From: Paragonimus westermani
Taxonomy: Eukaryota > Platyhelminthes > Trematoda > Plagiorchiida > Troglotrematidae
DNA length: 64,000 nt
Assembly (NCBI GenBank): GCA_008508345.1
Contig: QNGE01000408.1
Coordinates: forward strand, 62,001-126,000
Direction: 5' to 3'
This document shows positions 12,901 through 24,180 of the stretch, piece by piece. A program made the translations under genes and the position numbers. A model generated the notes under the pieces. It did no database searches. It was given only the letters and a program-made list of their open reading frames with translations, and was not told the DNA's origin. Numbering within the stretch: the stretch's first letter is position 1; the number at the start of each line of letters is the position of its first letter.

Positions 12901-13139
12901 ACCATGTTTTCAAAATGTTCCCGAGTCAGATCTGAGAGGCGGACTCGACGTTATTTAGTAGAGTAACGAGTGGATTGTGGGGGAAATGTTGACTGATGAA
13001 AAATTACAGCCATAGGATAAGTTTGAAAAAATTACTTGGTGTGAACTGAACTTCACACACAGTTGATTACAAGTTCCACGTTCAGGTATAATTTTCATTC
13101 GGTCTGTTTCTAAAAGGAACACTTGATTCCACTTACGCC
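6996..13139. other. Long non-coding stretch, no gene recognised
   Basis: No conserved domain or retroelement motif was recognised in about 6 kb. One ATG-started plus-strand open segment at 10999-11184 (61 codons, Ser/Thr-rich start, followed by a possible GTAATT donor) could be a small exon, but it has no recognisable homology. AT-rich simple tracts are scattered. The region may be intergenic or intronic. Confidence 0.5.
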
Positions 13140-13236
13140 CTTGTTAGATTTCATCGGTAGTATACATGTTTGCCAGGACAGACATTAGAACCCCGACCAA
13201 ACTTTCATATTCTAACCATGTTGACCATTTCGATAT

Positions 13237-13432
13237 TTTGAAAAAAGCAGATAAAACATGAAAACTGGTAGATGCAAGCATTTCGTATTGACTCATCAGT
13301 ACCAAACTTACAATAACATGGGTAGGCTTTTTTATAACAACCGATTTGAGGGTTGGATAATCAATCAGCGGGTTAAGATAAGACATTAAATCCAGGGAAG
13401 GGCGAAGTTCACGAACAGTTGTTTCTGAACAG
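13237..13432 (-). repeat. PLE 3'-end repeat, left copy
   Basis: About 196 bases that match the reverse complement of 13987-14182 with about nine differences (about 95%). The copy spans the last codons of the nuclease ORF and the start of the 3' untranslated region, and on its left it continues into further PLE 3' sequence. Confidence 0.88.
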
Positions 13433-13925
13433 AGAGAGCTGGTTTGAGTCGATTAATTGCAACTGCTTCAACAAACCGTAAGAATCTCGGGTTAGAATGA
13501 CGTAACAGGATTTTGAATGCACAAGATGGATCGATAGCGTGACCGGTGGTCAGGACGTGTCTAACGACTGAGGAAACTCGTTGTTTACGTGTTTCGGCAA
13601 CGTCACCATTCTTCGGTAACACGGACTTCTGTACCCATTTGGGTAAATGCTCCTTCATTCTGGAGCTCAAGCATCTCTCGGTTCCGCCTATGTAACTTTG
13701 TCCGCAGTTACATACAAATTGGTAAACACAGTGTGAAATGGCGCCGATAGCTGATCTCCTTTGACTGAAGGCACTGGCAGCTTCTGAGTCCGAGCGATTA
13801 AACGGAGTTCAGCCGCATTAACCATTCGTTTAATTGAATTTCTTAATCGCTGTGCTGTTTGCTGCATGACATAACCACCCCTAAAAAATAACTCTTTGTA
13901 GACTCTCTTTTTCTCTACAGTGACC
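13388..13925 (-). pseudogene. PLE C-terminal region with GIY-YIG endonuclease (truncated)
   Basis: Read from 13925 downward, an open segment (QQTAQRLRNSIKRM and following) represents the linker between reverse transcriptase and endonuclease. After one frame change near 13740 the frame reads CVYQFVCNCGQSYIGGTERC, then SSRMKEHL. This is the VYxxxC-C-G-xxYIGxT core of a Penelope GIY-YIG nuclease; the canonical GIY-YIG arginine-containing helix follows. Further on are SVVRHVLTTGHAID and FVEAVAINRLKPAL, the typical end of the domain, ending LPW-I before a stop. In intact elements this nuclease nicks the target site for insertion. Here there is no start codon, no reverse transcriptase and a frameshift, so it is a relic. 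Confidence 0.85.
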
Positions 13926-13986
13926 ACCTTTTCGGGTAATAATTTTTGTCTACTGTGCCTATCTATGAAACTTCTGGGGTAACCAG

Positions 13987-14182
13987 TTGTTCAGAAACAA
14001 CTGTTCGCGAACTTGACCCTTCCCTGGATTTAATGTCTTATCTTAACCCGCTGATTGATTATCCAACTCTCAAATCGGTTGTTATAAGAAAGCCCACCCA
14101 TGTTATTGTAAATTTGGTACTGATGAGTCAATACGAAATGCTTGCATCTACCAGTTTTCATGTTCTATCTGCTTTTTTCAAA
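13987..14182 (+). repeat. PLE 3'-end repeat, inverted right copy
   Basis: Inverted partner of 13237-13432. Similarity stops abruptly at both ends: on the left inside the end of the nuclease ORF, on the right after CTTTTTTCAAA. That suggests a separate truncated PLE copy, or an inversion formed during insertion. Confidence 0.88.
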
Positions 14183-17100
14183 CCACTCGAGGGAACCAAA
14201 TGTTTCACATTTTGACATTGTCTTCACATTTGACACGGCTGAACTGTCATAAGCAAACGGTGGACCACACCTTGGGAGAAAACACTGTTTAGCTTCAGCC
14301 GGTAAACCTACGAGTAGATCCACTCTTCCGATTTGAATAACGGAATTAGTTAGGCTTATTAGGACATTGTTGGTTTGCTGATAAGAAGCAAGGGGGTTTG
14401 ATCGATATAGACTGAGCATCACCTACAGATTATCACAGTTTTGTGGTACTGTTAAAGGATACTTGGTCCAACCGTATCGATAACCGCTCTTACGAAATCA
14501 ATTCAAATACTATCGAGGAGATAGTTAGACTTTATAATACGTGTTACTATCACACTAATGAATGTATGTGAAAGTCGTTGCTGTTAGCCATGAAGCTCTG
14601 TCACCTAAAACCTATCCTGTTTGCTCAGCTCTCCTAATGAAGCTTACTTCTGATTGTTTAAATCGAATAGTGGTCCAAAAGTGGGAACGCTGGATGTGCG
14701 TTATTTCCAGTAAGTTCACTGTTCAGAATGGCCGAAGTCGATAACGGTGACCTTGTAGAAAGCAGACTAGGTGGGACAAGAAGTCTTTCACAAACCTGTG
14801 AATAGAACGAGGTGGAATGATGGCATCACACTGCGCGAGTTAAATGACTGGTTCATATTCTCAGTAGAGGGTAGTTGTAGCGGTGGATATAAAGGATACC
14901 TACACACTGAACTTCAGAACAAAAACGGAAATTCCGCCTGTCTTATCACTGCCCAGTGCACAGTAATCCAAAACCTAGTTCCAATACCCAACAGGTTCAA
15001 AATGTGGTTTGTTTATACACTGACTAAGAGACGCTGTTCGTTGTGATACGACCCTTGGTTCTCAATGGAATGATTGAAAATCTTCCATATCCGTTTATTT
15101 CTGTATAGCTGTTCCCATTGTAAACTGACAAGCCAAAACAGATCCTCTCTCTGCAGGAAAATAGCATTCCAATGAGGGTGTTTGTTTATTCTTGGGAATA
15201 CTACTAAACGTTTTACACGCGCTAATTCAACTAACCACAACACGTGCTGTATTACCGCCACAGAAACCGAGTGTCTTCATGATGTAATGTTTCTTTGTAC
15301 GTCCCATTTATAGTCGCATAAAATTATAATTTTGTAAGACATATATTGAGGACTTTAGATGATTATAATTCACTTTCGACAATCACACCCGCATACACTT
15401 TTCACAGAAAATAACACCTTAATTTATTCGCTGTTTGAGTGGTTGTTTACTGAATGAACGTAGTGACCCGGTAAGTATTTGGTTCTGACAACCAGCAATA
15501 AAGTCGTGGACAGTTTAGTAGACATTCCGGGTTTTATCAACACTTATGAGAAAACCTCAGTTTAATAACCCAGGTACGTATCTACCGGACCAATAGTTCG
15601 TGATCACTGAGGTTGCAATACAGATACAATAAGAGATACAGTTTGGTCGTAACGGATAGTCATATCTGCGGTGCTAGTCACTAGAATCAACCGCCTACAA
15701 AGTTATCTTTCAATCGCTTCTTTTTGTCGGGGGCTATGATTACTATCTGGCAAACCAAGTACGACAAAACTGTTTCAATTGATGAGATAAAAAGAATGTG
15801 GAAGCCGAAGACTGTAAGACGATAAAATAAGAGGTATCCAGTAGGGACGGACTTGACAAATTATGAGGTTGTTATCATCTGAAAGTGACTCATCCTTTTG
15901 GCGCTTGCTGTACTCATAACGTCATCAGTAGAAAAAATCTGATACTTTGTGAATAGTCAGGTTGCATGATGCAAAGTTTACTTAGTTGTCTCGTGAAACC
16001 ATATATGTGTAAATAAATTTTTAACACGGCATACCTTGTCATTTCACACCTCTGTTCGAGACAGTCAGATTAGGGCGATGGATAGGATTTCTCTTTATTT
16101 CTGGCCCAATTGAATTCTACAAACTTTAGTCCCTTAAACTAACATCTTTCCTATTTAGTCACCTCGAATAAATCCCGGAAATAACTATTGATTTGCACAC
16201 ATTAATTAAGAAAGAAGTGAACCAATCTGCCTCGAGCTCTCCCTACTGCACATTTTCTAATGGGAGTAAATTTTTTTTAAGAATCTTTCACAGTTTGCCA
16301 GCGGATTCTGGTCAGTCAGAATACAATTGTGTAACCGATCCTCAGTCTAATCGGTGCTGACATTGGACCCCATTTATGGCCACAAGGTCTGTTTGCATGT
16401 CAGGCAATGTCAGATTCCCGTCGTTACCGATACATCAAACTTGTTGTACCCATTTTTTCGTCTAAATAAACAACAAACTTTTCAGCGATAAGTAGTTTTG
16501 ACCAATTTTGGACTCGAAAATATGTGCATGTGTGTGCGTGCGCAGTTAACGCGTCGACCATTTTGAAATTCAGTCGACCAATCAAGTAAATTAGCCACTA
16601 ACAGCAGATGAGTTATTCGTTGGCTGATAGTGCCACTCACTAGAAGAACAATCGGAATGGTGACTGATAAAATGAGGCACTTAATCAACTTCCCCTAAAT
16701 AGTATTGTCAGTTTTCTGTTCGGATCGTGATCCAATAGGCCCCAAGTAGGCGAGTGGTATATACACATAACAACACTCAGAGCTCCTTGCCATTCCCAAA
16801 AACTGCAATGAAAATTATTTTGACATGATGCTCCATGAGTTCGAACGCTGTTGTAATTGGTCTCCTTTATGCCCTGGTTTTCAGAACAAACAGAATGCGT
16901 ATCACCGAAGCCGATTATGACGATGAAATCAGTGGAATTTCGCAGTTCAGACAAAACCTACAACATCTAACCTATCTGATCCCAAGATAATCCCAGTAGT
17001 TGTAATAACGTTCTACAGCGGCAAATACCCTTTTATCGTCAGTTATTTTTTGTGAAATCGGAATAGGTGTTCATGAACTGCACTTATATATTCAGTAACG

Positions 17101-20100
17101 CTGTTAAGTCTCAGAGTCGTACTGTTAAAAGATGACTGTTTCTGTTATGTGTTGATTCACGTGTCCCTAAGGTTCTCATGAATGACTGCAAATCGAAGGA
17201 CGATACAATTTAAGGCCTGATGCGTAATTCGGAGTAAACACCTGTAAACCGCAAGCCACTTTGTACTCAGGGGATTCACGGATACACACAAACTGGAAAA
17301 CGTCAAACTTTCTTGAGTACGGATGGTTTTGTTAGAAATTTCGGAAAAAAATCGAGAAGACAATGCAATAAATTCAGTAACATGGATTTGAAAGGTCTTT
17401 GAATAAAACGGTGTGGATAAGAATAATTCAAAACCAGCCTAAAGGATGGTTACGTAGTGAAAAAAGTCAGCGACAACCCCTCGTACATTTGTTTACACAT
17501 CGACATATATAAAGCACACAACAGGAGTTACTTGTGAGTTGTCGAGCCCAGCTGTAGTTTGTGGCAGTGATTTTCAAACATTCAAGCTCGTGAAACAGGG
17601 TTTCGACATAGATTGACAGCATAGTACCAGACTAGGGTTCCACCCGACAGGACTGACAAAGAACATACTAGAAAGCAATATACTGACAAAATATACTTCT
17701 CTTCATTCAAATCTGTAACTTCTAATGACTATTCTGATAATTGCGATTTCACTCTAATGACCAAAGTGGACTGTAGATCTTGTTGCGAATCAAGTTAATT
17801 CTCAGAGATAACCCTGATTGGTATCACCTCGGAAAATTCTGTTTTAAAAGACAAACGGTAGAAAATGACAGTTGAACCTAGTCAGTTTCTTTACTAGGAA
17901 TTTGTCCATCTTGTGGTATAGTCCCAAACATGACATATATTGGTAGAGTAACGTTTGTTCCTTTCATTTCACTTTGGTGCCGATCGATTTGTTCTTTTCA
18001 ACCCTACTAATGTGATTATCAGTTTGTAAAACATTTACACTAAGTGCACTTCCGACTTAACCCGTACTTTGGAGATCAATAGTCCCTAGCTTATATCGAA
18101 TCTACTGGTATCGGACGTTTTTAAAGTGCACCGCGGAAATGGATTCCAGTTCAACCATAGATATACCAGAAGTGTCCGCACCTCTTCCACCTAGAGTTGG
18201 GAGTGTGTAGGTATGAATACTTCGGACATTTTTATTTAAGATACTGATTTCGGTTTTGAAGGAGATTCGATTCAGTGGTGTCACTCGTTTTTTCTGGTAG
18301 TCCGCAAGCTAGAAATGAGCTGAGTGAGGTAGCTAAATATCAATTAGTTGAATGTACAATTTCGCCAACCATTTGCTTTTCTCGGAAGAATGTATCAAGC
18401 AAAGAATTTTTTAGTAGGAAACTGTTTGATTTCGTTTCGCAGTTACTTAACCCCTTCTAACACCTCTTCAGAAAAATGACAGACGGCTGTCTTGTAAAGC
18501 GTTAATGACAATTCTTTAGGCAACCGTCGACAGATTGCGAATTTGTCATTTAATTTCTCAAAAATACCAATTTTTAGGCCGTAAATGGAAAAAGAATGGA
18601 GGTATGAGTGCAGTTGTTTTGTTGTTAAGATTTTCACCTGAATAATGCAATGAACTGAAGAACAATATTTTGTGAGCAAGCTGTGTGCGACTTCCAGTCA
18701 TCGATGTAGCTATATTAGTGCAGCTGAACTAGCAGTTTTTGAATCTCGTCGGAACAAGCAGAGTTCAACATATATCAAATACTATGACAACGCAATTTCA
18801 GAACTAGCGAACACTGTAAGATTTGTTTTCATTTGTTTATTAACGTCACGAAGATGGATTGCGACTGAAAGGAAGAGAGCCACTTGTCCACCAGAATGGT
18901 TTTAATAGCCGAGTTATCCAGATGCTCGGTTTGTTTCTGCGGCTGTGTGCACCTAGCTGGAGTCTAGAACTGTTAAGTAATGGGACTATGACAGTAAGTT
19001 CTCACAGACTGTTTCAGACTGGTCACGTTCGGGAGCTAGCTGACTGAGCTTCCTCTATCACATTGGTAATACATGGTGGGTTATCCCGATTCTAGCGATC
19101 CTTTAAGACACGAAAATGAATGAAATGTTCTGTTTGCTTCCGCAGCTCCTTGCTGCATACTTTCACCAAAAGACGGCTATCTACTAAGTTGTGGGCTACA
19201 AGCTTGTCTACATAATTCTATATGAGCTGAAAATTACTGTAAGACTTTCAGAATGAAACATCCCAGGCATTATAACCGTCAACTCAAGTACTGAATTATA
19301 TTTTCTGAAGATTAAGATGCAGTGTAGGAGGACATATTGGGATCCACGAATGGATAGTTCTCGGGTAATTGTGTTTGACTTTCTCACTCATCGAAATGAC
19401 TTGAAAGAACACCACTGTCAAAAGTTTACCAACTAACATACGGTCATACTAAACGTTAGTTCGATGGCCTATAGCCTACTGATGTAGAACTTCGAGACAA
19501 CTTGTTTCTGCCCCTCTTCTATAATGTCCAGTATCAGTCATATTTTCGTTTCATGGGCACATATTATCAATAATGGGTTTAACAGGTGTAGGTTTCGAAT
19601 GCAACCAGAATGATGAACAGCTTTCCTATTGCCAAGCAGGGTTGGCTTTTTTGACCTTGAAGCGCTCATCCTCAAGTTGGCCGTTAAATCACGCAATTGA
19701 GAGCTTGCCTAAGGTACTTATGGATCTACATGTACGTAGTATACCTGTTCACTGAGAAGAATATAAAAAAGTCAACATCAGCTGGTTTACTTTCGTCAAC
19801 CGTTTACTCTAGTACTCTGGGATGATAATGAGGTCGTGATAGCACGAAAATCAATCCTTACATACATGTTGTTTGGCTGAATTCTGTGAGACGTAGACGA
19901 GTTACTTACACGCCTGATTATCACCTGGGCCATTGGAGGCCAACTGGCAATGATTAGACCAGTATGTAACAAGCGGATTTATCGCGTTTAGAAGCTAAAC
20001 CCCGTTCAGTGATTGGTTGCACAATTCACATATTGGTCTTGGTTGATCACTGTTATCCTGCTTCCATTTGGTGCAAGTATCGGATAATATCAGGTGGACA

Positions 20101-20349
20101 CAATGCTACGGATCTCTTTTGACTTTTTATACACAACTGTTTTCGTAAATGTGTTCGTTTTAAGGGCAGTTTACCTGTTGGCCACGGATACAAACGCTCG
20201 AACTTGCAGGTTGGTAGCGAGTGCACTAGGGTGCTGCATAATATGTCCGTGGCGATACACATACATACGATGAGGAAACCCCATCCGTTACGCAAAATGG
20301 CTTTGGTTGCAACAAAGCCATAGCGTAGTGCCGTGACCAGGATACAAGG
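14183..20349. other. Long non-coding stretch, no assigned gene
   Basis: No recognisable family was seen. A minus-strand open segment at 14225-14411 (including SVIQIGRVDLLVGLPAEAKQ) has coding-like composition, lies between a possible acceptor (CTGTAG) and donor (CCAAG|GTGTGG), and could be an exon or part of an unrecognised repeat. A plus-strand open segment at 14771-15046 is similarly unassigned. The rest shows scattered short frames only. Confidence 0.45.
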
Positions 20350-20870
20350 ATGAAGATCCCGTGGCCACAGCCGTTTGGGGATGGGGATGTTCGGAGTTTC
20401 CTGGAGGATTTCGAAGACGTGGCAGAGGCGGTCTGAGTGAAGGCGGACCGGGCGAAGCTGGCGGCCCTGCGGATGCTGCTCAAGGGCAGGGCGAAGGCGG
20501 TGCTGGATGCGGCGCGAAGGGGCCCTGCGAAGCTGGAGTGGGCCGCCGCGAAGGAGGCGCTGATCGCCGGGTTCGACACCACTGCCGACTGCCAGGAGAT
20601 AATGAGGCGGTTCAAGGGCGTCCGGCATGGACCAGGAGGCGACGCTCTTGTTTACGCCATGTCCCTACGGACAGCGTTGTCAAGAGCCCTGCCACATTTG
20701 GACCAACACTCAGAAGACCGCCTGCTGACGGCACAGTTCTTGGACGGAGTGCCACCAACAGTCCGGGATCAGCTCAGAGTTGCTCTCATCACACAGCCCA
20801 TGACGCTGGAACAGTTGGCCGATGCAGCTCGACAATTGCTTGCAGAAAATGCCGCGACAGTCAACGAGGT
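20350..20870 (+). pseudogene. Gag-like ORF of LTR retrotransposon (interrupted)
   Basis: The frame starts at ATG 20350 (MKIPWPQPFGDGD), is interrupted by TGA at 20434-20436, and stays open to the N run. It contains ALRMLLKGRAKAVLDAAR, MRRFKGVRHGPGGDA and LEQLADAARQLLAENA, a helical, Ala/Leu/Arg-rich pattern like the capsid part of gypsy-type Gag proteins. No zinc knuckle is visible because the sequence ends in the gap. In intact elements Gag packages the element RNA into particles. It is called from its position relative to the integrase and from composition, so the family is somewhat uncertain. Confidence 0.72.
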
Positions 20871-21499
20871 NNNNNNNNNNNNNNNNNNNNNNNNNNNNNN
20901 NNNNNNNNNNNNNNNNNNNNNNNNNNNNNNNNNNNNNNNNNNNNNNNNNNNNNNNNNNNNNNNNNNNNNNNNNNNNNNNNNNNNNNNNNNNNNNNNNNNN
21001 NNNNNNNNNNNNNNNNNNNNNNNNNNNNNNNNNNNNNNNNNNNNNNNNNNNNNNNNNNNNNNNNNNNNNNNNNNNNNNNNNNNNNNNNNNNNNNNNNNNN
21101 NNNNNNNNNNNNNNNNNNNNNNNNNNNNNNNNNNNNNNNNNNNNNNNNNNNNNNNNNNNNNNNNNNNNNNNNNNNNNNNNNNNNNNNNNNNNNNNNNNNN
21201 NNNNNNNNNNNNNNNNNNNNNNNNNNNNNNNNNNNNNNNNNNNNNNNNNNNNNNNNNNNNNNNNNNNNNNNNNNNNNNNNNNNNNNNNNNNNNNNNNNNN
21301 NNNNNNNNNNNNNNNNNNNNNNNNNNNNNNNNNNNNNNNNNNNNNNNNNNNNNNNNNNNNNNNNNNNNNNNNNNNNNNNNNNNNNNNNNNNNNNNNNNNN
21401 NNNNNNNNNNNNNNNNNNNNNNNNNNNNNNNNNNNNNNNNNNNNNNNNNNNNNNNNNNNNNNNNNNNNNNNNNNNNNNNNNNNNNNNNNNNNNNNNNNN
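20871..21499. other. Assembly gap (629 N)
   Basis: Undetermined bases inside the LTR element, joining gag directly to the end of integrase. Open frames that appear to cross this gap are artefacts. Confidence 1.
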
Positions 21500-22135
21500 C
21501 ATCCTCAATCAAACGGATTGACGGAGAGGAACAATCGCACAATCAAGGAATGGTTGGCTGCGAAAGGAGGAAGCTGGGAAGAAACGTTACCGTTGATTCT
21601 GTTGGCCCACCGCTGTTCGACGCAAGGGACAACGAAAAAGTCACCATTCGAGCTAATGTATGGGCGTGTGCCACGCTTGCCAGTCGACCAGGAGATTGGT
21701 TTATGAGGAGACCGACGGATGAGCACGCGTGAATTAGCGGAATCTCGGAGATCAGCCAACCGAAATGTGAAAATCACACACGAAGCTTCTAAGGAGCAAT
21801 CAACTGCGAGGTTATCGGGTCGGAGGACTGTGTTTGAACCTGTATCAAAGATCAAATACCGAGACCAGCGGAGCGCGGGGACAACAGGACCCGGATCTAA
21901 GAAGTTCCTGGCAAAGTGGAGGGGACCGTATGTAGTAGTTGAGTGTCGTTGCCCAGTGTACATGATGAAGAATGAGAAAAATCAACATCGAATGCACGGA
22001 AGCCAGCTTTGTAAATGGTACGACACTCCGATCAGAAGAGAATGCACACCAGGTGTGTCAACAGCACCGAGGCCGGCACGCAGATCGTTGAGAGAACTAA
22101 GAGAACCTGAACGCTTTTTGTTACGACTGGAATAA
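21500..22135 (+). pseudogene. Integrase C-terminal part of LTR retrotransposon (interrupted)
   Basis: Directly after the gap the frame reads HPQSNGLTERNNRT, which includes the third acidic residue (the E in LTERN) of the DDE integrase core. It is followed by FELMYGRVPRLPVD, a typical gypsy-type integrase segment. A TGA at 21704-21706 breaks the frame. The same frame then resumes through a basic linker to KKFLAKWRGPYVVVE, which fits a GPY/F chromatin-binding module, and ends at 22135, about 20 bases before the LTR. The catalytic DD part lies in the gap. The copy is non-functional. Confidence 0.87.
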
Positions 22136-22153
22136 TCTTTGAGCGGGTAGGAC

Positions 22154-22459
22154 CGTAGTGAGGATAGACGGTCGCACCATACTACTCACACCACTATTCA
22201 GTAGCCGCATGGATCGAAATGATTGCGGGATAAATACGGGAGAGATATGGGAAGGATCGTTGGAAGGCAGAATGACATTTAATGACTGTCGCCACATGAC
22301 GGTACTGGGACATGGTGTCGAAAGCGACTGGAGCATCCTCAAACGAGTGCGGTGTGCAAATGAGTGTTTTTGTTCCTAGTCCCGTTGGGAGGCTTAATTA
22401 GTGTATTGGTTTCTCCAATAAAACAACCTTTTTGTCATCCGCCTTCTGGATTCACAACA
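22154..22459 (+). repeat. 3' LTR of the gypsy-type element
   Basis: This is 306 bases, starting CGTAGTGAGG (an intact LTR should start TG; the homologous solo LTR at 59456 has TGTAGTGAGG) and ending TTCACAACA. It is about 86% identical by eye to the solo LTR at 59456-59760. A CCAATAAAACAA polyadenylation-type signal lies near the end. No matching target-site duplication can be tested because the 5' end is missing. Confidence 0.9.
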
Positions 22460-23389
22460 GTAGTTGAGGATTAACCTTAAACTCTGGTCATAGAAGGCGG
22501 TGTCGAATTAAGTCTCCAAGGAAATCTTATCACAATATTTTAATCTTCCTCATACACCATAGGGACTTTGGTAATTTGGAATACACAATAGTAATCAGAA
22601 GTATGCTTAACCCAAACCACAAGCTAGTTCATGCACAGTATTCAAGACGCACCAGGTTAACCAACGAAACCGCAATGTAGTCAGTATTCTATACAGCGTA
22701 ACCATTCATGAAGTAAAACTGCAATAGCATACAACGTTTGGTTATAAATCACAATCACTGTAGACTTGTCTGAAGTTCTGCTGAAGATCACTTTGGCGCA
22801 CGGACCTATTGATTCAGTTGATTTCCGGAAAAATCGAGCGTCAAAATGTGCGTGATGGAACACTGTGTTCGAATTTCAAAAAGTGGTACGAGTATTTCTT
22901 GCACACATGTCATGATATAAAATGTTCGTGAGATGGATAGAGGTCAACTAAGTGAACATCATGTTGTTTTCGCCCACAATTTGGTCACCTAAATCTTATG
23001 TTTACATCCAAAACATCTTGAACTTTTAATCCGAACCGCACACAGTTTGCCCGGTCCCCACGGTTTATTTGTGGTTGTTGACTTTTTTGCACTCAGTGTA
23101 TCTTAATCACTACCGGAACATTCATTAGAAGAAGGGAACGTGGCTTTAGCCCTCACCAAAGACCACAGAGCAGCCCACTTTACAGTCAGTTCCAAAATGA
23201 ACTTGTACGGAGTAAAAGGGTTTTGATAAAACGTCTGTTTTCAGTTATTCATCATCAAGCCACTTACATAGTCAATACTGTCAAGGCAGCTAAATCAGAA
23301 AACAGTTCGTCACACAATCACGCTAAACAGCTTTATGCTGGTGAGAGGTGAGTGTACAGACTGAAGTTTGGAATTGTCATATAGGTATC
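22460..23389. other. No gene recognised
   Basis: Sequence between the 3' LTR and the second Penelope-like fragment. Its right part may include the 3' untranslated tail of that fragment. No other motif was seen. Confidence 0.5.
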
Positions 23390-24180
23390 GGTAGACCACA
23401 GAAACCGTAGGATTTATACACATTGCTTTGCAATGTGCAAAAGTGGACCAGATGGCCTAATTCCCATCGATTTAGCGGTGGACAGAATACGGAACTTAAC
23501 TGGTTTGAGCTAACGTTAAGGCAGTTGGTAAATGCCTTTGAAAACCAACCCAGTGCGACTCGGCATCCAGAGTCAACGCGGTGTGCCAGTATTGTATTGG
23601 AACTAGAGTTCGCTTCACCTTTGGTCAACTATATGGAGTGGTGTTCAGGTGCTCTCAGAGGAAGGCGGTGGGTTGTTTGACCGACCCAGCCTGCTCTTTT
23701 GAAGCGTGCGACAAAACAACTACAGGTCACACGTTTAGGAACATCTTTGAGTTGTACGTGAGCGATGGCGCTGAGTCTGATCGATGTTCGCAGACGTTCA
23801 GCACTGTAGGTTTTTTTGGTTGAGCCACTTAAATTGATTGTCAGAATTTCAGCCACAGCTGGTCCACCGTCATATAAACCCTCTTCTTTCCTGCGGATGG
23901 GATTTTGACTTTCAGTACCGTCAGCCTCATACGTTGGTCAATCACGTCAACGAAACCGATGTTCTCAGAGAACGTCCATAGTAAGGGTATCATTTCAGCT
24001 TCATTCCTGTCCTCATTACCCATCTTCATATCTCTATCTACCAAGCTGCGGATGAGGCTTCGTTTTTGCCGGAGAAGGAAGTAACTGAAGAAATGAGTAT
24101 ACTGACTATTCCAAGTCCCCTTTCTGTGAAAGTCATTGTGAACTGAGCCGACCATACGACGATTCAGTTTCATACCACAG
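23390..24180 (-). pseudogene. Second Penelope-like element fragment (RT thumb to GIY-YIG)
   Basis: Reading from 24173 downward, the minus strand shows RKGTWNSQYTHFFSYF and RQKRSLIRSLVDRD, the segment following the reverse-transcriptase core in Penelope elements. Next comes STKKTYSAERLRTSIRLSA, the linker. A degraded GIY-YIG start follows (TCSC ... AGWVGQTTHRLPLRAPEHH), then LAHRVDSGCRV. In a shifted frame FRILSTAKSMGIRP and LLHIAKQC match the C-terminal end of the nuclease. Several frame changes and stops make it a relic. It differs clearly from the copy at 13.4 kb, so at least two PLE families or ages are present. The identification is from motif order read by eye. Confidence 0.78.

Larger units (their letters stand above)
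13140..14182 (-). mobile_element. Penelope-like element fragment with inverted 3' end
   Basis: The minus strand carries the C-terminal part of a Penelope-like element: a linker and a GIY-YIG endonuclease domain, followed by 3' untranslated sequence down to about 13140. Upstream of the 5'-truncated coding part (13930-13985) a second copy of the element's 3' end appears in opposite orientation (13987-14182). Inverted terminal copies of this sort are a known feature of Penelope-like elements. The reverse transcriptase itself is absent, so this copy is dead. The boundaries are approximate. Confidence 0.82.
20350..22459 (+). mobile_element. Ty3/gypsy-type LTR retrotransposon, 5'-truncated, with assembly gap
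   Basis: The order is gag-like ORF (20350-20870), 629 N (20871-21499), C-terminal integrase (21500-22135), a short purine-rich tract (GAGCGGGTAGGA) and a 3' LTR (22154-22459). No 5' LTR is recognisable before gag. Protease, reverse transcriptase, RNase H and most of integrase would have to lie in the gap, which is too short for them. The GC-rich gag segment stands out from the AT-richer surroundings. Two in-frame TGA codons indicate an inactive copy. Confidence 0.85.

Noticed and set aside
20361..21732. Very long ORFs (up to 431 codons) across the N run
   Set aside because: They only appear long because undetermined bases contain no stops. Gag and integrase are separate, and their frames cannot be linked through the gap.
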